Assembly (NCBI GenBank): GCA_046350375.1
Contig: JAXMAO010000002.1
Location: 310,001 to 374,000 of the forward strand
Direction: 5' to 3'
Length of the DNA stretch: 64,000 bases
From: JAXMAO01 sp046350375
GTDB taxonomy: Bacteria; Planctomycetota; Phycisphaerae; UBA1845; UTPLA1
The position numbers were made by a program, and so were the translations under genes. The notes beneath the pieces were generated by a model that was given only the letters and a program-made list of their open reading frames with translations, was not told the origin of the DNA and did not search any database. This document shows, one piece after another, positions 36,094-45,139 of this stretch (the first letter of the stretch is position 1; every line of letters begins with the position of its first letter).

Positions 36094-36193
36094 TGCGGCG
36101 CGACGAAATGAATCTGAAACTACACCGCGCGGCCGATCCGATGGGGTCGGCCGCGGCGCTTGATGCGCGGCGCCGTTCGGTCGACCCCCGCGC

Positions 36194-36233
36194 AAAAGAA
36201 AACACCGGACACCCGCTCGGGGTGCGTCCGGTG
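36194..36233 (-). terminator. Rho-independent terminator downstream of nrdJ
   Basis: Read on the minus strand, CACCGGAC and GTCCGGTG (with inner CACCC/GGGTG pairing and a small bulge) form a long stem, followed by TTTTCTTTT. It lies about 115 bp beyond the nrdJ stop and in the right orientation for it. The plus-strand gene ending at 36093 would meet the same hairpin without a T-run. Confidence 0.8.
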
Positions 36234-36349
36234 CTTTCCGGAGGGGAAAGAAGCCGGCTTCCTAGCCCTTCCGGGACAGGCGGCCCAACCCTCCGAACGA
36301 ACTTATGCGGCCAGACCTGGCGCCGCGCGGCGCACTCCGTTCGCGCCGC

Positions 36350-39115
36350 TCAGCACTGCGCCCAGCCGCAGGCCAGACACTTCTTGCAGCCCTCGCCGAG
36401 CTGCAAATCGCTTTCGCACTCCGGGCACTTCAGCTTGTAGCCGAAGGCCTGGCGATCGACCAACCGGCCCCGCTCGGGCGCCGCGCAGAGCTCTGCGCCC
36501 GACGGAGCCGATGCCTCCACGTCCCCGGCATCGTCCCGGCCGGCGCGAACGACGACGGTGTGCCCGTTGCCGTTCGACCGGCCTGGCGTCGCCGGGGTTT
36601 CGCTATCCAACTCGGCCGGATCGATCTCGCCCAGCAGGATGGCCCGCAAACCGTGGCGCTCTTTGGCCCTCAGGTATCGCTTGAGGGCGCAGGCCAGCCC
36701 ATCACCGAGCGACATGATCCGGCCGGATCGGGTCGGGATCTGCAGCGAAGAGCCGATCCCCTCCAGTTGCTTGGCGACCAGCCCCAGCGCCCCGCCGCAG
36801 CGCAGCCACAGGCTGATCATGCGGCAGATGGCTTCGAGGTCGCTGTTCGCCAGGTCGCCGCCCTTGCCGAGCTGCGCGAAGACTTCCAGCTCGCGCTCGG
36901 CCCGCGGATCGACCGTGATGTTGACGTGCATGTTGCCGAACGGCGTGAGCTGCCGGATGCGCACGCCCGACAAGATCGCCGGCAGCGGCTGCGGCTCGAG
37001 CGGGATGCGCCGCGGCGGATCGATGGTGATGATCCGCTCGCCAAACAGGTTGCGCTCGGTGCGCACGACCGGCTCGGTCTCGGTGGCGGTGGTCGACTCG
37101 CCGGTCGGCGCCGGCGCGACCGCGTGCCCGGGGTCGCCGTTGTCGCTCGCCGCGGGCGCGTGGCCGTTGCCATTGCCGTTGCCCTTGCCCTCGGCGTGGC
37201 TTGGGCCGCCGTCGGCGGGCGCCGGGGCGCGTTTCTGGTCGGACTCGGCCAGCGCCATGGGCTGGCTGGTGCGGCAGCCGTCGCGATACACGGTGACCCC
37301 TTTGCAGCGGAGCCGGTAGGCCATGCGGTAAATGGTGTCGACGTCCGCGAGCTGCGCCTCGTGCGGGAAGTTGATGGTCTTGCTGATGCTCGAGTCGCAG
37401 TGTCGCTGGAAGGCGGCCTGCATCCGCATGTGCGCTTCCGGCTCGATGTCATGCGCGCAGACGAAGACCTGCTTGACGTCGTCTGGCACGCCAGGAATGA
37501 AAGCGAGGGTGCCATCCCTGGCGAGCCGATCCATCAAACCCTCGCTGTGGAATCCGCGGGCCTTCGCCGCCTCGGCAAAGGTCTCGTTGATTTCGATGAG
37601 CGGGCGACCGTCGGCCACCTGCCCCTTGAGCACGTTGCGATAGAACGCCAGGCTGAACATCGGCTCCACGCCGCCCGAGCAGTTCGCGATGATGCTGATC
37701 GTGCCGGTCGGCGCGACCGTGGTGACCGCGGCGTTGCGCATCGGCCGGTGAGCGACCGTGTCCCAGCGGCTGCCGGCCCAGTTGGGGAAGCTGCCGCGCT
37801 GCTGTGCCAGCGCCTCGCTGGCGTTGTGGGCCTCGTCGTTGACGAACTTCATCAGCCGCTCGCCCCATGCGACGCCGTCCGGCGAGTTGTAGCGCACGTT
37901 GAGCTTGAACAGCGCGTCGGCAAAGCCCATGACGCCCAGGCCGATCTTGCGGTTGGCCTTGCAGATGGCGTCGATCTCGGGCAGCGGATAGCGGTTGGCG
38001 TCGATCACGTTGTCGAGAAAGCGCACCGACTCGTGCACCGTCTCGCGCAGCGCGTCCCAGTCGACCGACGCGCTCGGCGTGCAACCGTCGCGCACGAACA
38101 CGCCCAGGTTCACGCTGCCGAGGTTGCAGGCCTCGTACGGCAGCAGCGGCTGCTCGCCGCACGGATTGGTGGCCTCGATCCGCCCGACGTGCGGCGTGGG
38201 GTTGTATTCGTTGATGCGGTCGATGAAGACCACGCCCGGCTCGCCCGTCTGCCAGGCGTTGCCGATGATGATGTCCCACAGGTCGCGCTTCGTATAGACC
38301 GGCACGTCGGGCTTGCGATCGACCCGCACCTCGAGCAGGTCGCGAAGCTGGTATTCCCAGATCTTCAGCGACTTGGGCATGTAATACTGCCGGCCGGTGC
38401 GCGGATTGATGCAGACCTGCGGCGCGTCGGGACTGCGCAGGAAGTCTTCCATCCAGTCATCGGTCACCTTGACCGAGATGTTGTAATTCGTGAACTGCGA
38501 CAGGTCCTGCTTCGCGTGCAGGAACTTCAGGATGTCGGGGTGATGGATGTACATCATCCCCATGTTCGCGCCGCGCCGGAACGCCCCCTGCTGGATGGCG
38601 TTGGTCGCCTCCGAAAAAGCCCGCCAGAAGCTGATCGGCCCGCTGGTCGTTCCACCCGACGACGCGATGAAGTCGCCCGTCGGACGCAGCTCGTCGAAGG
38701 CAAAGCCCGTGCCGCCGCCGGCTTTCTGGATCAGCGCCGTGTGCTTGATCGAATCGAAGATCTCGTCGATCGAGTCGCGCACCGGCAGCACGAAGCAGGC
38801 GCTCAGCATGCCCATCTCGCGCCCGGCGTTCATCAGCGTCGGGCTGTTGGGCATGAACCGCAGGCTGGCGATCAGGTCGAAAAAGCGCTGCTCCCACCGG
38901 CTGCGCCCGGTCTCGTCCGGCGAGTAGAGCCGCTCGACGTCGGCCATGGTCCGCGCCACCCGGCGGAAAAGCTGGGCGGGCGATTCGATGACCTCGCCGT
39001 GCTCGTCCTTCTTCAGGTACCGCGCGTTGAGAACTGTGCGCGCGTTGACCGTCAACGGCAGCCCGTCGCCGGCCAGGTCCAGTTCGCGATTCCGATCCGT
39101 CAGTTTCGCGACCAT
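36350..39115 (-). CDS. nrdJ: Adenosylcobalamin-dependent (class II) ribonucleoside-diphosphate reductase
   Basis: 921 residues. The barrel contains the active-site motif ATNPCGEQPL and EACNLGSVNLGVFV, substrate-site residues SPTLMNAGREMGMLSACFV, and GTGFAFDELRP. The C-terminus has the Cys-rich zinc tail CPECESDL...CKKCLACGW that class II enzymes use to re-reduce the active site. It converts ribonucleotides to deoxyribonucleotides using a cobalamin-generated thiyl radical and needs no oxygen. A low-complexity segment (about 37080-37230; Gly-Asn-Gly-rich) links the catalytic part to a small extra domain (GVRIRQLTPFGNMHVNITVD) seen in many family members. A terminator follows. No cobalamin riboswitch could be recognised in the leader. 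Confidence 0.96.
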   Translation of the reverse strand: MVAKLTDRNRELDLAGDGLPLTVNARTVLNARYLKKDEHGEVIESPAQLFRRVARTMADVERLYSPDETGRSRWEQRFFDLIASLRFMPNSPTLMNAGREMGMLSACFVLPVRDSIDEIFDSIKHTALIQKAGGGTGFAFDELRPTGDFIASSGGTTSGPISFWRAFSEATNAIQQGAFRRGANMGMMYIHHPDILKFLHAKQDLSQFTNYNISVKVTDDWMEDFLRSPDAPQVCINPRTGRQYYMPKSLKIWEYQLRDLLEVRVDRKPDVPVYTKRDLWDIIIGNAWQTGEPGVVFIDRINEYNPTPHVGRIEATNPCGEQPLLPYEACNLGSVNLGVFVRDGCTPSASVDWDALRETVHESVRFLDNVIDANRYPLPEIDAICKANRKIGLGVMGFADALFKLNVRYNSPDGVAWGERLMKFVNDEAHNASEALAQQRGSFPNWAGSRWDTVAHRPMRNAAVTTVAPTGTISIIANCSGGVEPMFSLAFYRNVLKGQVADGRPLIEINETFAEAAKARGFHSEGLMDRLARDGTLAFIPGVPDDVKQVFVCAHDIEPEAHMRMQAAFQRHCDSSISKTINFPHEAQLADVDTIYRMAYRLRCKGVTVYRDGCRTSQPMALAESDQKRAPAPADGGPSHAEGKGNGNGNGHAPAASDNGDPGHAVAPAPTGESTTATETEPVVRTERNLFGERIITIDPPRRIPLEPQPLPAILSGVRIRQLTPFGNMHVNITVDPRAERELEVFAQLGKGGDLANSDLEAICRMISLWLRCGGALGLVAKQLEGIGSSLQIPTRSGRIMSLGDGLACALKRYLRAKERHGLRAILLGEIDPAELDSETPATPGRSNGNGHTVVVRAGRDDAGDVEASAPSGAELCAAPERGRLVDRQAFGYKLKCPECESDLQLGEGCKKCLACGWAQC

Positions 39116-39641
39116 GATTCACCTACCCTTGCGGCCACACACCGGCCCGCACTGCGTGTTGAGACGCAAGGCTTGCCGAAAATTGAGGTTACGTTCGCCT
39201 GCCACGGCCGCGTGCCGGCCCGCGTGCGTCTCGAAAGCGCACCGAACCCGCCGCGCGACCCCCTGTGAAATCTTAGTTTTCGTGTTCCCTACTGTCCATA
39301 GGGGACAATCGGACAAACTACACCAGCCGTAGTAGGTGTCAACGGTTGGAAGCGCGGATTGTCCGCAAGCGGTCCGGGGGCAAATGGTTGCCGGCGTGGC
39401 CGATCAGAACCCACATTAGGGACTGCCGGGGTCCAGTCTGGAATGAAGCGGGTACCTCCGGCCCGTCGCGGCGCTTGGCCGCCCGGGCAGACGCTGCCGC
39501 CATGTCGAGCGCTGGTTCGCCGAAGTTGCCCGCACAACGCGCCGCCGGACCGCAATTGACTTTTGGATATCGAGAGTATGATACGGGCTGTGCGCGGTTC
39601 CGGGGGCGGAACCAGACCTCGCCTCCGGTGGAGGTCGAATC
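39116..39641. other. Divergent intergenic region, 526 bp
   Basis: nrdJ starts to the left and the PD40 protein gene to the right. It contains a candidate nrdJ promoter on the minus strand, TTGACA (plus positions 39337-39342), 16 bp from a weak TAGTTT (39315-39320). I searched by eye for a cobalamin riboswitch, NrdR boxes and small genes and saw none that are convincing. GGAGG at 39627-39631 serves the rightward gene. Confidence 0.4.
39315..39342 (-). promoter_or_regulatory. Candidate nrdJ promoter
   Basis: On the minus strand, TTGACA (39342-39337), 16-bp spacer, then TAGTTT (39320-39315). The -35 matches consensus fully and the -10 only in part. The transcript would have a leader of about 200 bases before the nrdJ ATG. 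Confidence 0.35.
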
Positions 39642-41066
39642 ATGAGACATGGTGGTGGATGGATCGCACTGGCGTGCGCGTTTTCGGCGGGCGTGGCGCG
39701 GGCACAGCACGTCGAGCGGGTAACAATCGGACCCACAGGTCAGCAAACCTATTCCCGTGGTGCGGCTGAACCGAATCTCTCGCCGGACGGACGTTCCGTG
39801 GCGCTGGTATTTCCAACCTCCCCCGAAGGCGGCCAGCAGTCCGGGCCCGGCGGTGGGGGCGAGGCGTATGTGTGGGATCGCAGCACGCATCAGTCGGTTC
39901 TCGTTTCGCGAAGCGGGACGGCTACGACGCCATCCAATACCGCTAACCACTTCCCCAGGCTGAGCGCCAGCGGTCGGTTCGTTGCATTTCAGTACTACCT
40001 CCATATCTACCTGCTGGATCGTGACGCAGACGGAAACGGAATCCTCGACGAGCCCGCGGCCTCGCAATGGCGGCTGATTCTGATCAGCACGCCCAACACG
40101 TCACTTGGTAATAAGGCCTCCTATCGGCCGAACATCTCGTCCACCGGACGCTACGTGACCTACGGCAGCTACGCGACCAATCTCGTGCCCGGGGACACCA
40201 ACGCACCGGCGAGTTCCACCGCATTCGGCCCGCCGCTGGGGGTGGGGTGCGACGTGTTCGTCCAGGATCGCGACGCCGACGGCAATGGCGTGTTCGACGA
40301 AACCGCGGCCGGCGGACGCCGGACCGTCCGCGTCAGCGTGAACTCGGGCGGACAGCAGACAAACCTGAACGCCAACAGCCAGAACCCGGACATCTCCGGC
40401 GACGGGCGGTTCGTGGTCTATGACAGCGATGCCACGAACCTGGTCGCCTCGGATTTCAACGGGCTCGCCGACGTCTTTCTGCACGATCGCGATTGCGACG
40501 CCAACGGCGTTTTCGACGAGCCGGGTCAAATCAAGACCATCCGCATCAGCGTCGGGCCTGGCCAATCGGATGTGAACGGGCCCAGTCGCCAGCCGGTGAT
40601 CTCGCGCGACGGGCGGTTCATCGCCTTTCAGAGCACCGCCACCAACATCCTGCCCGGGGCGGCCAGTCGCCTGGCCTGGTGCCACGTCTACCTCTTCGAT
40701 CGCCTGACCGAACAGATGACCCGGGTGAGCGCCCCGCCGGGCGGTGAGTTCGCGAACGGCTCCAGCTTCGACGCCTCGATCTCCGGAGACGGGCGGTTTG
40801 TGGTGTTCACCAGCCTGGCGTCCAATCTCGTGCCCGGCGACACCAACGGCGCGCCCGACGTCTTTCTCTACGACCGGCTTGCCGGCAGCGCCGCGACGCG
40901 CCTCATTCGCGTGAGCCTCACAGCCGCGCTCACGCAGTCGCAATACGGCGGCAGCAACGGGGCCATCTCGGCCGACGGGAAAGTGATCTGCTTCGCGAGC
41001 GTCTCGGCGAACATCGTCGCCGGCGACACCAACAAGGTCCGCGACCTCTTCGCGTACGTGCCGTAG
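39642..41066 (+). CDS. Secreted PD40/TolB-like beta-propeller protein
   Basis: 474 residues with GGAGG upstream of the ATG and a signal peptide (WIALACAFSAGVARAQ). The protein is built of six to seven PD40-type blades, each with a phrase such as LSPDGRSVALVF, LSASGRFVAFQYY, ISGDGRFVVYDSDATNLV, ISRDGRFIAFQSTATNIL and ISADGKVICFASVSANIV. Calcium-binding-like loops DRDADGNGILDE, DRDADGNGVFDE and DRDCDANGVFDE are inserted between blades. It resembles the exported TolB-like propellers common in planctomycetes and myxobacteria. No enzymatic residues are evident; a binding or scaffold role is likely. The prepilin-like gene follows 29 bp later on the same strand. Confidence 0.85.
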   Translation: MRHGGGWIALACAFSAGVARAQHVERVTIGPTGQQTYSRGAAEPNLSPDGRSVALVFPTSPEGGQQSGPGGGGEAYVWDRSTHQSVLVSRSGTATTPSNTANHFPRLSASGRFVAFQYYLHIYLLDRDADGNGILDEPAASQWRLILISTPNTSLGNKASYRPNISSTGRYVTYGSYATNLVPGDTNAPASSTAFGPPLGVGCDVFVQDRDADGNGVFDETAAGGRRTVRVSVNSGGQQTNLNANSQNPDISGDGRFVVYDSDATNLVASDFNGLADVFLHDRDCDANGVFDEPGQIKTIRISVGPGQSDVNGPSRQPVISRDGRFIAFQSTATNILPGAASRLAWCHVYLFDRLTEQMTRVSAPPGGEFANGSSFDASISGDGRFVVFTSLASNLVPGDTNGAPDVFLYDRLAGSAATRLIRVSLTAALTQSQYGGSNGAISADGKVICFASVSANIVAGDTNKVRDLFAYVP

Positions 41067-41095
41067 TAGAGGTCGGATCTATCCGGGAGCGCATC

Positions 41096-42145
41096 ATGAC
41101 TCTCCATCGAACGATGATTCACGGCGGGGCGGCGCGGGTCGAGGTGGTCGTGCTCCTCGCGGCGCTCTCCAGCCTGGCGCTGGTGACGCGCGCCTGGACC
41201 CAGTTGTCGTCTCAGGGCAGCGCCTTAAGCGCCTGCCAGCGAAACCTGTTCCGCATCGGTCAGGCCTCGGCGGCCGTGGCGCAGTCTGACTTTCGGATGA
41301 TCCTGCACCCGCAATCGACCGGCGGCGTCGGCGCATGGCGCGGTCTCGGCGCCTGGGATTGGGGCGGGGCGGATGGCGCCTGTGGCGAGATGCGGTCGGA
41401 CTATTACTATGGTCCGGAGAAGTCGCTCGGGGCCAAGTCTCGCCTCTACAATCCGGTCTTGGTCGGAGGCGCCACGTCTCCCACCGCGGACTTCGGTGTT
41501 TATCGCTGCCCGATGGACGTTGGATCGTTCGACAATCCGTACTACGTGCCACATTATGCCAGTCCATATCCATGTCCGCTCGGACGGGACGTGTTCATCA
41601 TTCAGCACTCGATGTTTGACGCGATGGGCAACAGCTATCAGGGGGACTTCATTTGGCTCTCTGACAGTTCGTCCGTAGCCGCGCGACTCGGAACGTTCAT
41701 GCGCCCGGCCTGGGCCATTCCGCGGGCCGACGAGACGATCCTGTTCTACGAGCACCGGATGGCGCAGGCGATGCTGGCCACGGCCGAGTTTCTCAACGAA
41801 TATCAGAGCGGAAACCAGCCGGTTCCCATTCCAAGCTGGCATGGCGTGCCCTTCAGGCACAATGCGCTGATGGCAGACGGCCACGTCCAGGAGATCGAGA
41901 TCCGGATGAGCGGCTCGATGCTGAATCCAAACCCGAGCCCGATCCTGAGTGAACTCGGACAGGAATTCTACGTGATACGCGGGCCGGGTTGGCGCTATGA
42001 CTGCTCGCCGGAGCAGTTTGTTTTCGAACAGAATTACGGCAATCCGATCATGTCGCCGCCGACCCGCGGCGGATTTCAGACGCATCACGAAGTAATGCTG
42101 CGCGAAGAATCGCCTGCCGGCCGGGCCGAGGGCGCCGAGCCGTAG
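41096..42145 (+). CDS. Prepilin-like protein with H-X9-DG motif
   Basis: 349 residues. The N-terminus contains Gly-Gly followed by AARVEVVVLLAALSSLAL: a prepilin-type cleavage site with Glu at position +5 and a hydrophobic helix, though degenerate compared with the standard GFTLIEVLVV. Near residue 260 the phrase FRHNALMADGHVQEI fits the H-X9-DG signature found at the end of planctomycete type IV pilin-like exoproteins (the DUF1559-like group). This family is exported and possibly assembled by a type II secretion/pseudopilus system; its function is not known. It lies 29 bp after the PD40 protein gene, so both may be co-transcribed. Base composition is slightly less GC-rich than the surroundings. 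Confidence 0.75.
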   Translation: MTLHRTMIHGGAARVEVVVLLAALSSLALVTRAWTQLSSQGSALSACQRNLFRIGQASAAVAQSDFRMILHPQSTGGVGAWRGLGAWDWGGADGACGEMRSDYYYGPEKSLGAKSRLYNPVLVGGATSPTADFGVYRCPMDVGSFDNPYYVPHYASPYPCPLGRDVFIIQHSMFDAMGNSYQGDFIWLSDSSSVAARLGTFMRPAWAIPRADETILFYEHRMAQAMLATAEFLNEYQSGNQPVPIPSWHGVPFRHNALMADGHVQEIEIRMSGSMLNPNPSPILSELGQEFYVIRGPGWRYDCSPEQFVFEQNYGNPIMSPPTRGGFQTHHEVMLREESPAGRAEGAEP

Positions 42146-42493
42146 GGGTCCGCGCCCCATTCTTGGGCGGCGAATGAAATCATCGCCATTTCCAGACCTG
42201 CGCGGCCGGTTCGACCGCGATAATAAAGGGCCCCGCAATAGCCGCGCCCGCCGAACAGGCTCGCAGGGGGCGGCCAGCGTGAGGCGGGCGCACACGCCGG
42301 AGTGCCGTGCGACGTCCGGCTCGACTTTCCTGTGAAAACTTGCTACTGTTGAATTCAACGTGGCGATCTGCAGATCGCCCTCATGTTTTGATACGGAACC
42401 GAGTCTCGAGTCACATTCATTGCCCCGCGTCGTCCGAGGCGGTCGACGCGTCCAACCCAACCCCCCTTCCCGTCGCGTTGCGGAGCACAGCAC
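42146..42493 (+). other. Leader region of rpsA, 348 bp, with two perfect palindromes
   Basis: No coding sequence is supported. A promoter-like pair and two adjacent palindromes lie at 42321-42379 and are listed separately. The final 110 bases before the rpsA ATG are unstructured by eye and lack a strong ribosome site, which is common for S1 genes. Confidence 0.45.
42321..42379 (+). promoter_or_regulatory. Candidate rpsA promoter with palindromic operator/leader hairpin
   Basis: TCGACT (42321-42326), 17 bp, then TGC-TACTGT (42344-42349), an extended -10 form. The perfect 12-bp palindrome GTTGAATTCAAC (42348-42359) covers the probable start of transcription. It is followed at once by the perfect 18-bp palindrome GGCGATCTGCAGATCGCC (42362-42379), which can fold as a 7-bp stem with a TGCA loop at the 5' end of the mRNA. 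A protein-binding operator or an autogenous S1 leader element would fit. Confidence 0.4.
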
Positions 42494-44014
42494 ATGAGCG
42501 GTCAGACCAACGACCCCCTGGGCGGAATCCTCGGGGCGCACGACGCAGAACTCGAACGTGAAGCGGCCGCCCTCACGGCCGACCTGACCGCCGCCGATCT
42601 GACCGGCGAAGCCCGTCCGCCGCAGTCGGACGAGGCCTTCGCCCCCGGAACCGTGGTGCGCGGCAAGGTGGCCAACGTGGCCAGCGCCGACGTGCTGATC
42701 GACCTGGGCGGCAAGATGCTCGGCGTGGTGACGCGGGGCGAGTTCGAGGTCGCGCCGCAAGTCGGCGAGGAATTGACGCTGCTGGTCGACGGGCTGGATG
42801 CCCGCGGCGGGCTGCTGACGCTCTCGAAGAAGAAGGCCGCCGCCGCCGAGATGTGGAACACCATCCACGCCGGCATGGTCGTCGAGGGGCGCGTCACCGG
42901 CATGAACAAGGGCGGGCTCGAGATGGAGGTGCACGGCGTGCGCGGGTTCATCCCGGCGTCGCAGGTCGATACGCACTTCCTGAAGGACATCAGCGAGCTG
43001 ATCGGCCAGATCACACGGGCCGAGGTGACCAAGTTCGACAAGGCCGACCAGAACCTGGTCCTCAGCCGGCGGAAGGTGCTGGAGCGTGAAGCCGAGGAGA
43101 ACCGGCGCACGTTCCTGGCGCAGCTGGTCGAGGGGCAGACGGTGGCCGGGAAGGTGCGCAACCTGACGGAGTGGGGGGCGTTCATCGAACTGCGGCCGGG
43201 CGTGGACGGGATGATTCACGTGTCGGACATGAGCTGGGGGCGGGTCGCCAAGCCGTCGGACGTGCTGCAACTGGGGCAGGAAGTTCAGGCCGCGGTGCTG
43301 AAGATCAACCGCGAGACCGGGAAGCTGTCGCTCGGGCTCAAGCAGATCATGTCCAACCCGTGGGACAGCGTGGCGACGCGCTACGCCGTGCAGCAGAAGA
43401 TCACCGGTCGCGTGGCGCGGCTGGCCGATTTCGGCGCATTCGTCGAGATCGAGCCGGGCATCGACGGGCTGATCCCGATCTCGGAGATGAGCTGGACGCG
43501 GCGCGTCCGCCACCCGAAGGAGATCGTCAACGAAGGCGACGTGGTCGAGACGGTCATCCTCAGCATCGACCCGGAGAAACACCGCATTTCGCTCGGCCTG
43601 CGCCAGGCCGTGCCGAACCCGTGGGAGAACATCACCGAGCGCTACCCGGCCGACCGCAAGTTCCCCGCCACGGTCAAGCGGCTGGCCGAGTTCGGCGCGT
43701 TTGTCGAGCTCGAGCCGGGCATCGAGGGGCTGCTGCACATCTCCGAGATTTCCGAGCAGCGCATCCGCACCGTGGCCGAGAAGCTCCAGCCCGGCCAGGC
43801 GATCGAGGTGCGCGTGCTGAAGTTCGATCTCGAGCAGCGGCGCATCTCGCTGTCGATGAAGGATCCGTCCGTGGCGCCGCCCCCGGCGCCGGCCGCGCCC
43901 GAGCCGGCCCGCCTCGCGCGTCGCAAGCCTGAGAAACCGCGACGCGGCGGTCTGGAGATGGACTGGCTGGGCGGCGGACTCGGCACGCTCGATCCGAGCA
44001 AGTACGCCCGCTAG
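42494..44014 (+). CDS. rpsA: 30S ribosomal protein S1-like protein with five S1 domains
   Basis: 506 residues. At least five consecutive S1 RNA-binding domains are visible, opening with phrases such as GTVVRGKVANVASADVLIDL, GMVVEGRVTGMNKGGLEMEV, GQTVAGKVRNLTEWGAFIEL, ITGRVARLADFGAFVEIEPG and FPATVKRLAEFGAFVELEPG. The order and the first degenerate domains fit bacterial S1, which binds mRNA leaders and brings them to the 30S subunit. E. coli S1 has six domains and about 557 residues, so this is a slightly shorter version. The acidic N-terminus and basic tail (RRKPEKPRRGG) flank the domains. The upstream leader carries two perfect palindromes. Confidence 0.92.
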   Translation: MSGQTNDPLGGILGAHDAELEREAAALTADLTAADLTGEARPPQSDEAFAPGTVVRGKVANVASADVLIDLGGKMLGVVTRGEFEVAPQVGEELTLLVDGLDARGGLLTLSKKKAAAAEMWNTIHAGMVVEGRVTGMNKGGLEMEVHGVRGFIPASQVDTHFLKDISELIGQITRAEVTKFDKADQNLVLSRRKVLEREAEENRRTFLAQLVEGQTVAGKVRNLTEWGAFIELRPGVDGMIHVSDMSWGRVAKPSDVLQLGQEVQAAVLKINRETGKLSLGLKQIMSNPWDSVATRYAVQQKITGRVARLADFGAFVEIEPGIDGLIPISEMSWTRRVRHPKEIVNEGDVVETVILSIDPEKHRISLGLRQAVPNPWENITERYPADRKFPATVKRLAEFGAFVELEPGIEGLLHISEISEQRIRTVAEKLQPGQAIEVRVLKFDLEQRRISLSMKDPSVAPPPAPAAPEPARLARRKPEKPRRGGLEMDWLGGGLGTLDPSKYAR

Positions 44015-44097
44015 GGAAATCCCTTCGCACGCACGCCACCGCGCCGCCGCCGTCCCGCGGACATGGAACGCGTGGCGCGCTGCGGCTATAGTTCCCG

Positions 44098-45126
44098 GTG
44101 CCGATGTCGCGCTCCGATGCCATGCCGGCCGCGGTCGATCGACCCGACGCCGGGCCGAATCCTGAACCGATCGCCGATCGCCGCCGGCCCGATCGGGCCG
44201 AACCCGGCCCCGCCGCCGCGCCCGCCGAGGAGCGCGGCCTGTCCGTCTGGTCGCGGCTGAAGTTCGAGCTGGTCCGCACCTTTCTGGCGCTCTGGACGCG
44301 GCTCTTTTCGCTGTCGGGGCTCTATTGGCTGGGGCAGACCTTCGGCACCTGCGAGTACCTGCTCGACTACCATCGTCGCCGGCGCGTGCACCGGCGGCTG
44401 GCGCGGATCTTCCCCGAGGGGCTGTCGGCCAGCCGGCGGCGGCTGTTCACGTGGCGCTACTTCCGCCGCGTGCGATGCGACAAGCTGATCTACCTCATCA
44501 TGGACAAAGTGCCGCGCGAGAAGCTGCTGCGGCGGACCAAGTGGCACGGACGCGAGCATCTCGACGCGGCGCTGGCGCGCGGCAAGGGCGCCTACATCAT
44601 GCTGGCGCACTACGGCTCGCACCACGTCGCCGGGCCGATCATGGCGCTGCTGGGCTATCGCGTGGCGGGGGTGCGCGATCCGAAGGAGGCGCCGATCCGC
44701 CGCTATGTGCAGCAGAAATACGCCGAGGTCTTTCCCGAGATCAAGGCGGTGCGGGTCTATTTCGCCGACACGTTCCCGCGGCAGTTCTATCGCGAGTTTG
44801 CCGAGAACGGCGTGCTCTGCTCGGCGCTCGACATCGACCGCTTCCGCGGCGAACACCTGAAGACCTGCCCGGTGACGGTCTTCGGGCAGACGCACGAATG
44901 GCTGACCGGCACGCTTCAGATCGCTTTGCGCTGCGGGGCGACGGTGATGCAGGGGTTCGTGGTGTCGCGGCGGAACTATTACTTCCGCTGGGAGCTGTCG
45001 GCGCCGCTGATCGACCCCGACGCAGGTCGCGACGAGCCGGAGCTGGTGGCGCGCGTCATGCAGCAGTATGCGTCGAACATCGAGTCGCACGCGCGGCATC
45101 ATCCGGACCACCTCATGAAGATCTGA
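44098..45126 (+). CDS. Lysophospholipid/lipid A-type acyltransferase (LpxL/HtrB-like LPLAT)
   Basis: 342 residues from a GTG; an ATG two codons later (44104) is an equally good start. The catalytic region contains YIMLAHYGSHHVAGP, the His-x4-Asp/Glu-like motif of this family in variant form, followed by substrate-site segments VRDPKEAPIRRYVQ and LDIDRFRGEHLKTC. The C-terminus ends HPDHLMKI, comparable to the HPEQW end of LpxL. Such enzymes transfer an acyl chain onto lipid A or another glycolipid at the inner membrane. The N-terminal amphipathic segment (LALWTRLFSLSGLYWLG) could anchor it. The membrane-protein gene follows after 13 bp and is probably co-transcribed. No lipid A pathway genes are in the window, so the acceptor is open. 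Confidence 0.85.
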   Translation: MPMSRSDAMPAAVDRPDAGPNPEPIADRRRPDRAEPGPAAAPAEERGLSVWSRLKFELVRTFLALWTRLFSLSGLYWLGQTFGTCEYLLDYHRRRRVHRRLARIFPEGLSASRRRLFTWRYFRRVRCDKLIYLIMDKVPREKLLRRTKWHGREHLDAALARGKGAYIMLAHYGSHHVAGPIMALLGYRVAGVRDPKEAPIRRYVQQKYAEVFPEIKAVRVYFADTFPRQFYREFAENGVLCSALDIDRFRGEHLKTCPVTVFGQTHEWLTGTLQIALRCGATVMQGFVVSRRNYYFRWELSAPLIDPDAGRDEPELVARVMQQYASNIESHARHHPDHLMKI

Positions 45127-45139
45127 CCGGGCGTCCGCC

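Noticed and set aside
36305..39268. A 987-codon open frame antisense to nrdJ
   Set aside because: Shadow of a strongly conserved gene; composition is typical of an antisense artefact.
39116..39400. Cobalamin riboswitch upstream of nrdJ
   Set aside because: The B12 box (GCCACTG) and the other conserved segments are not present on the minus strand.
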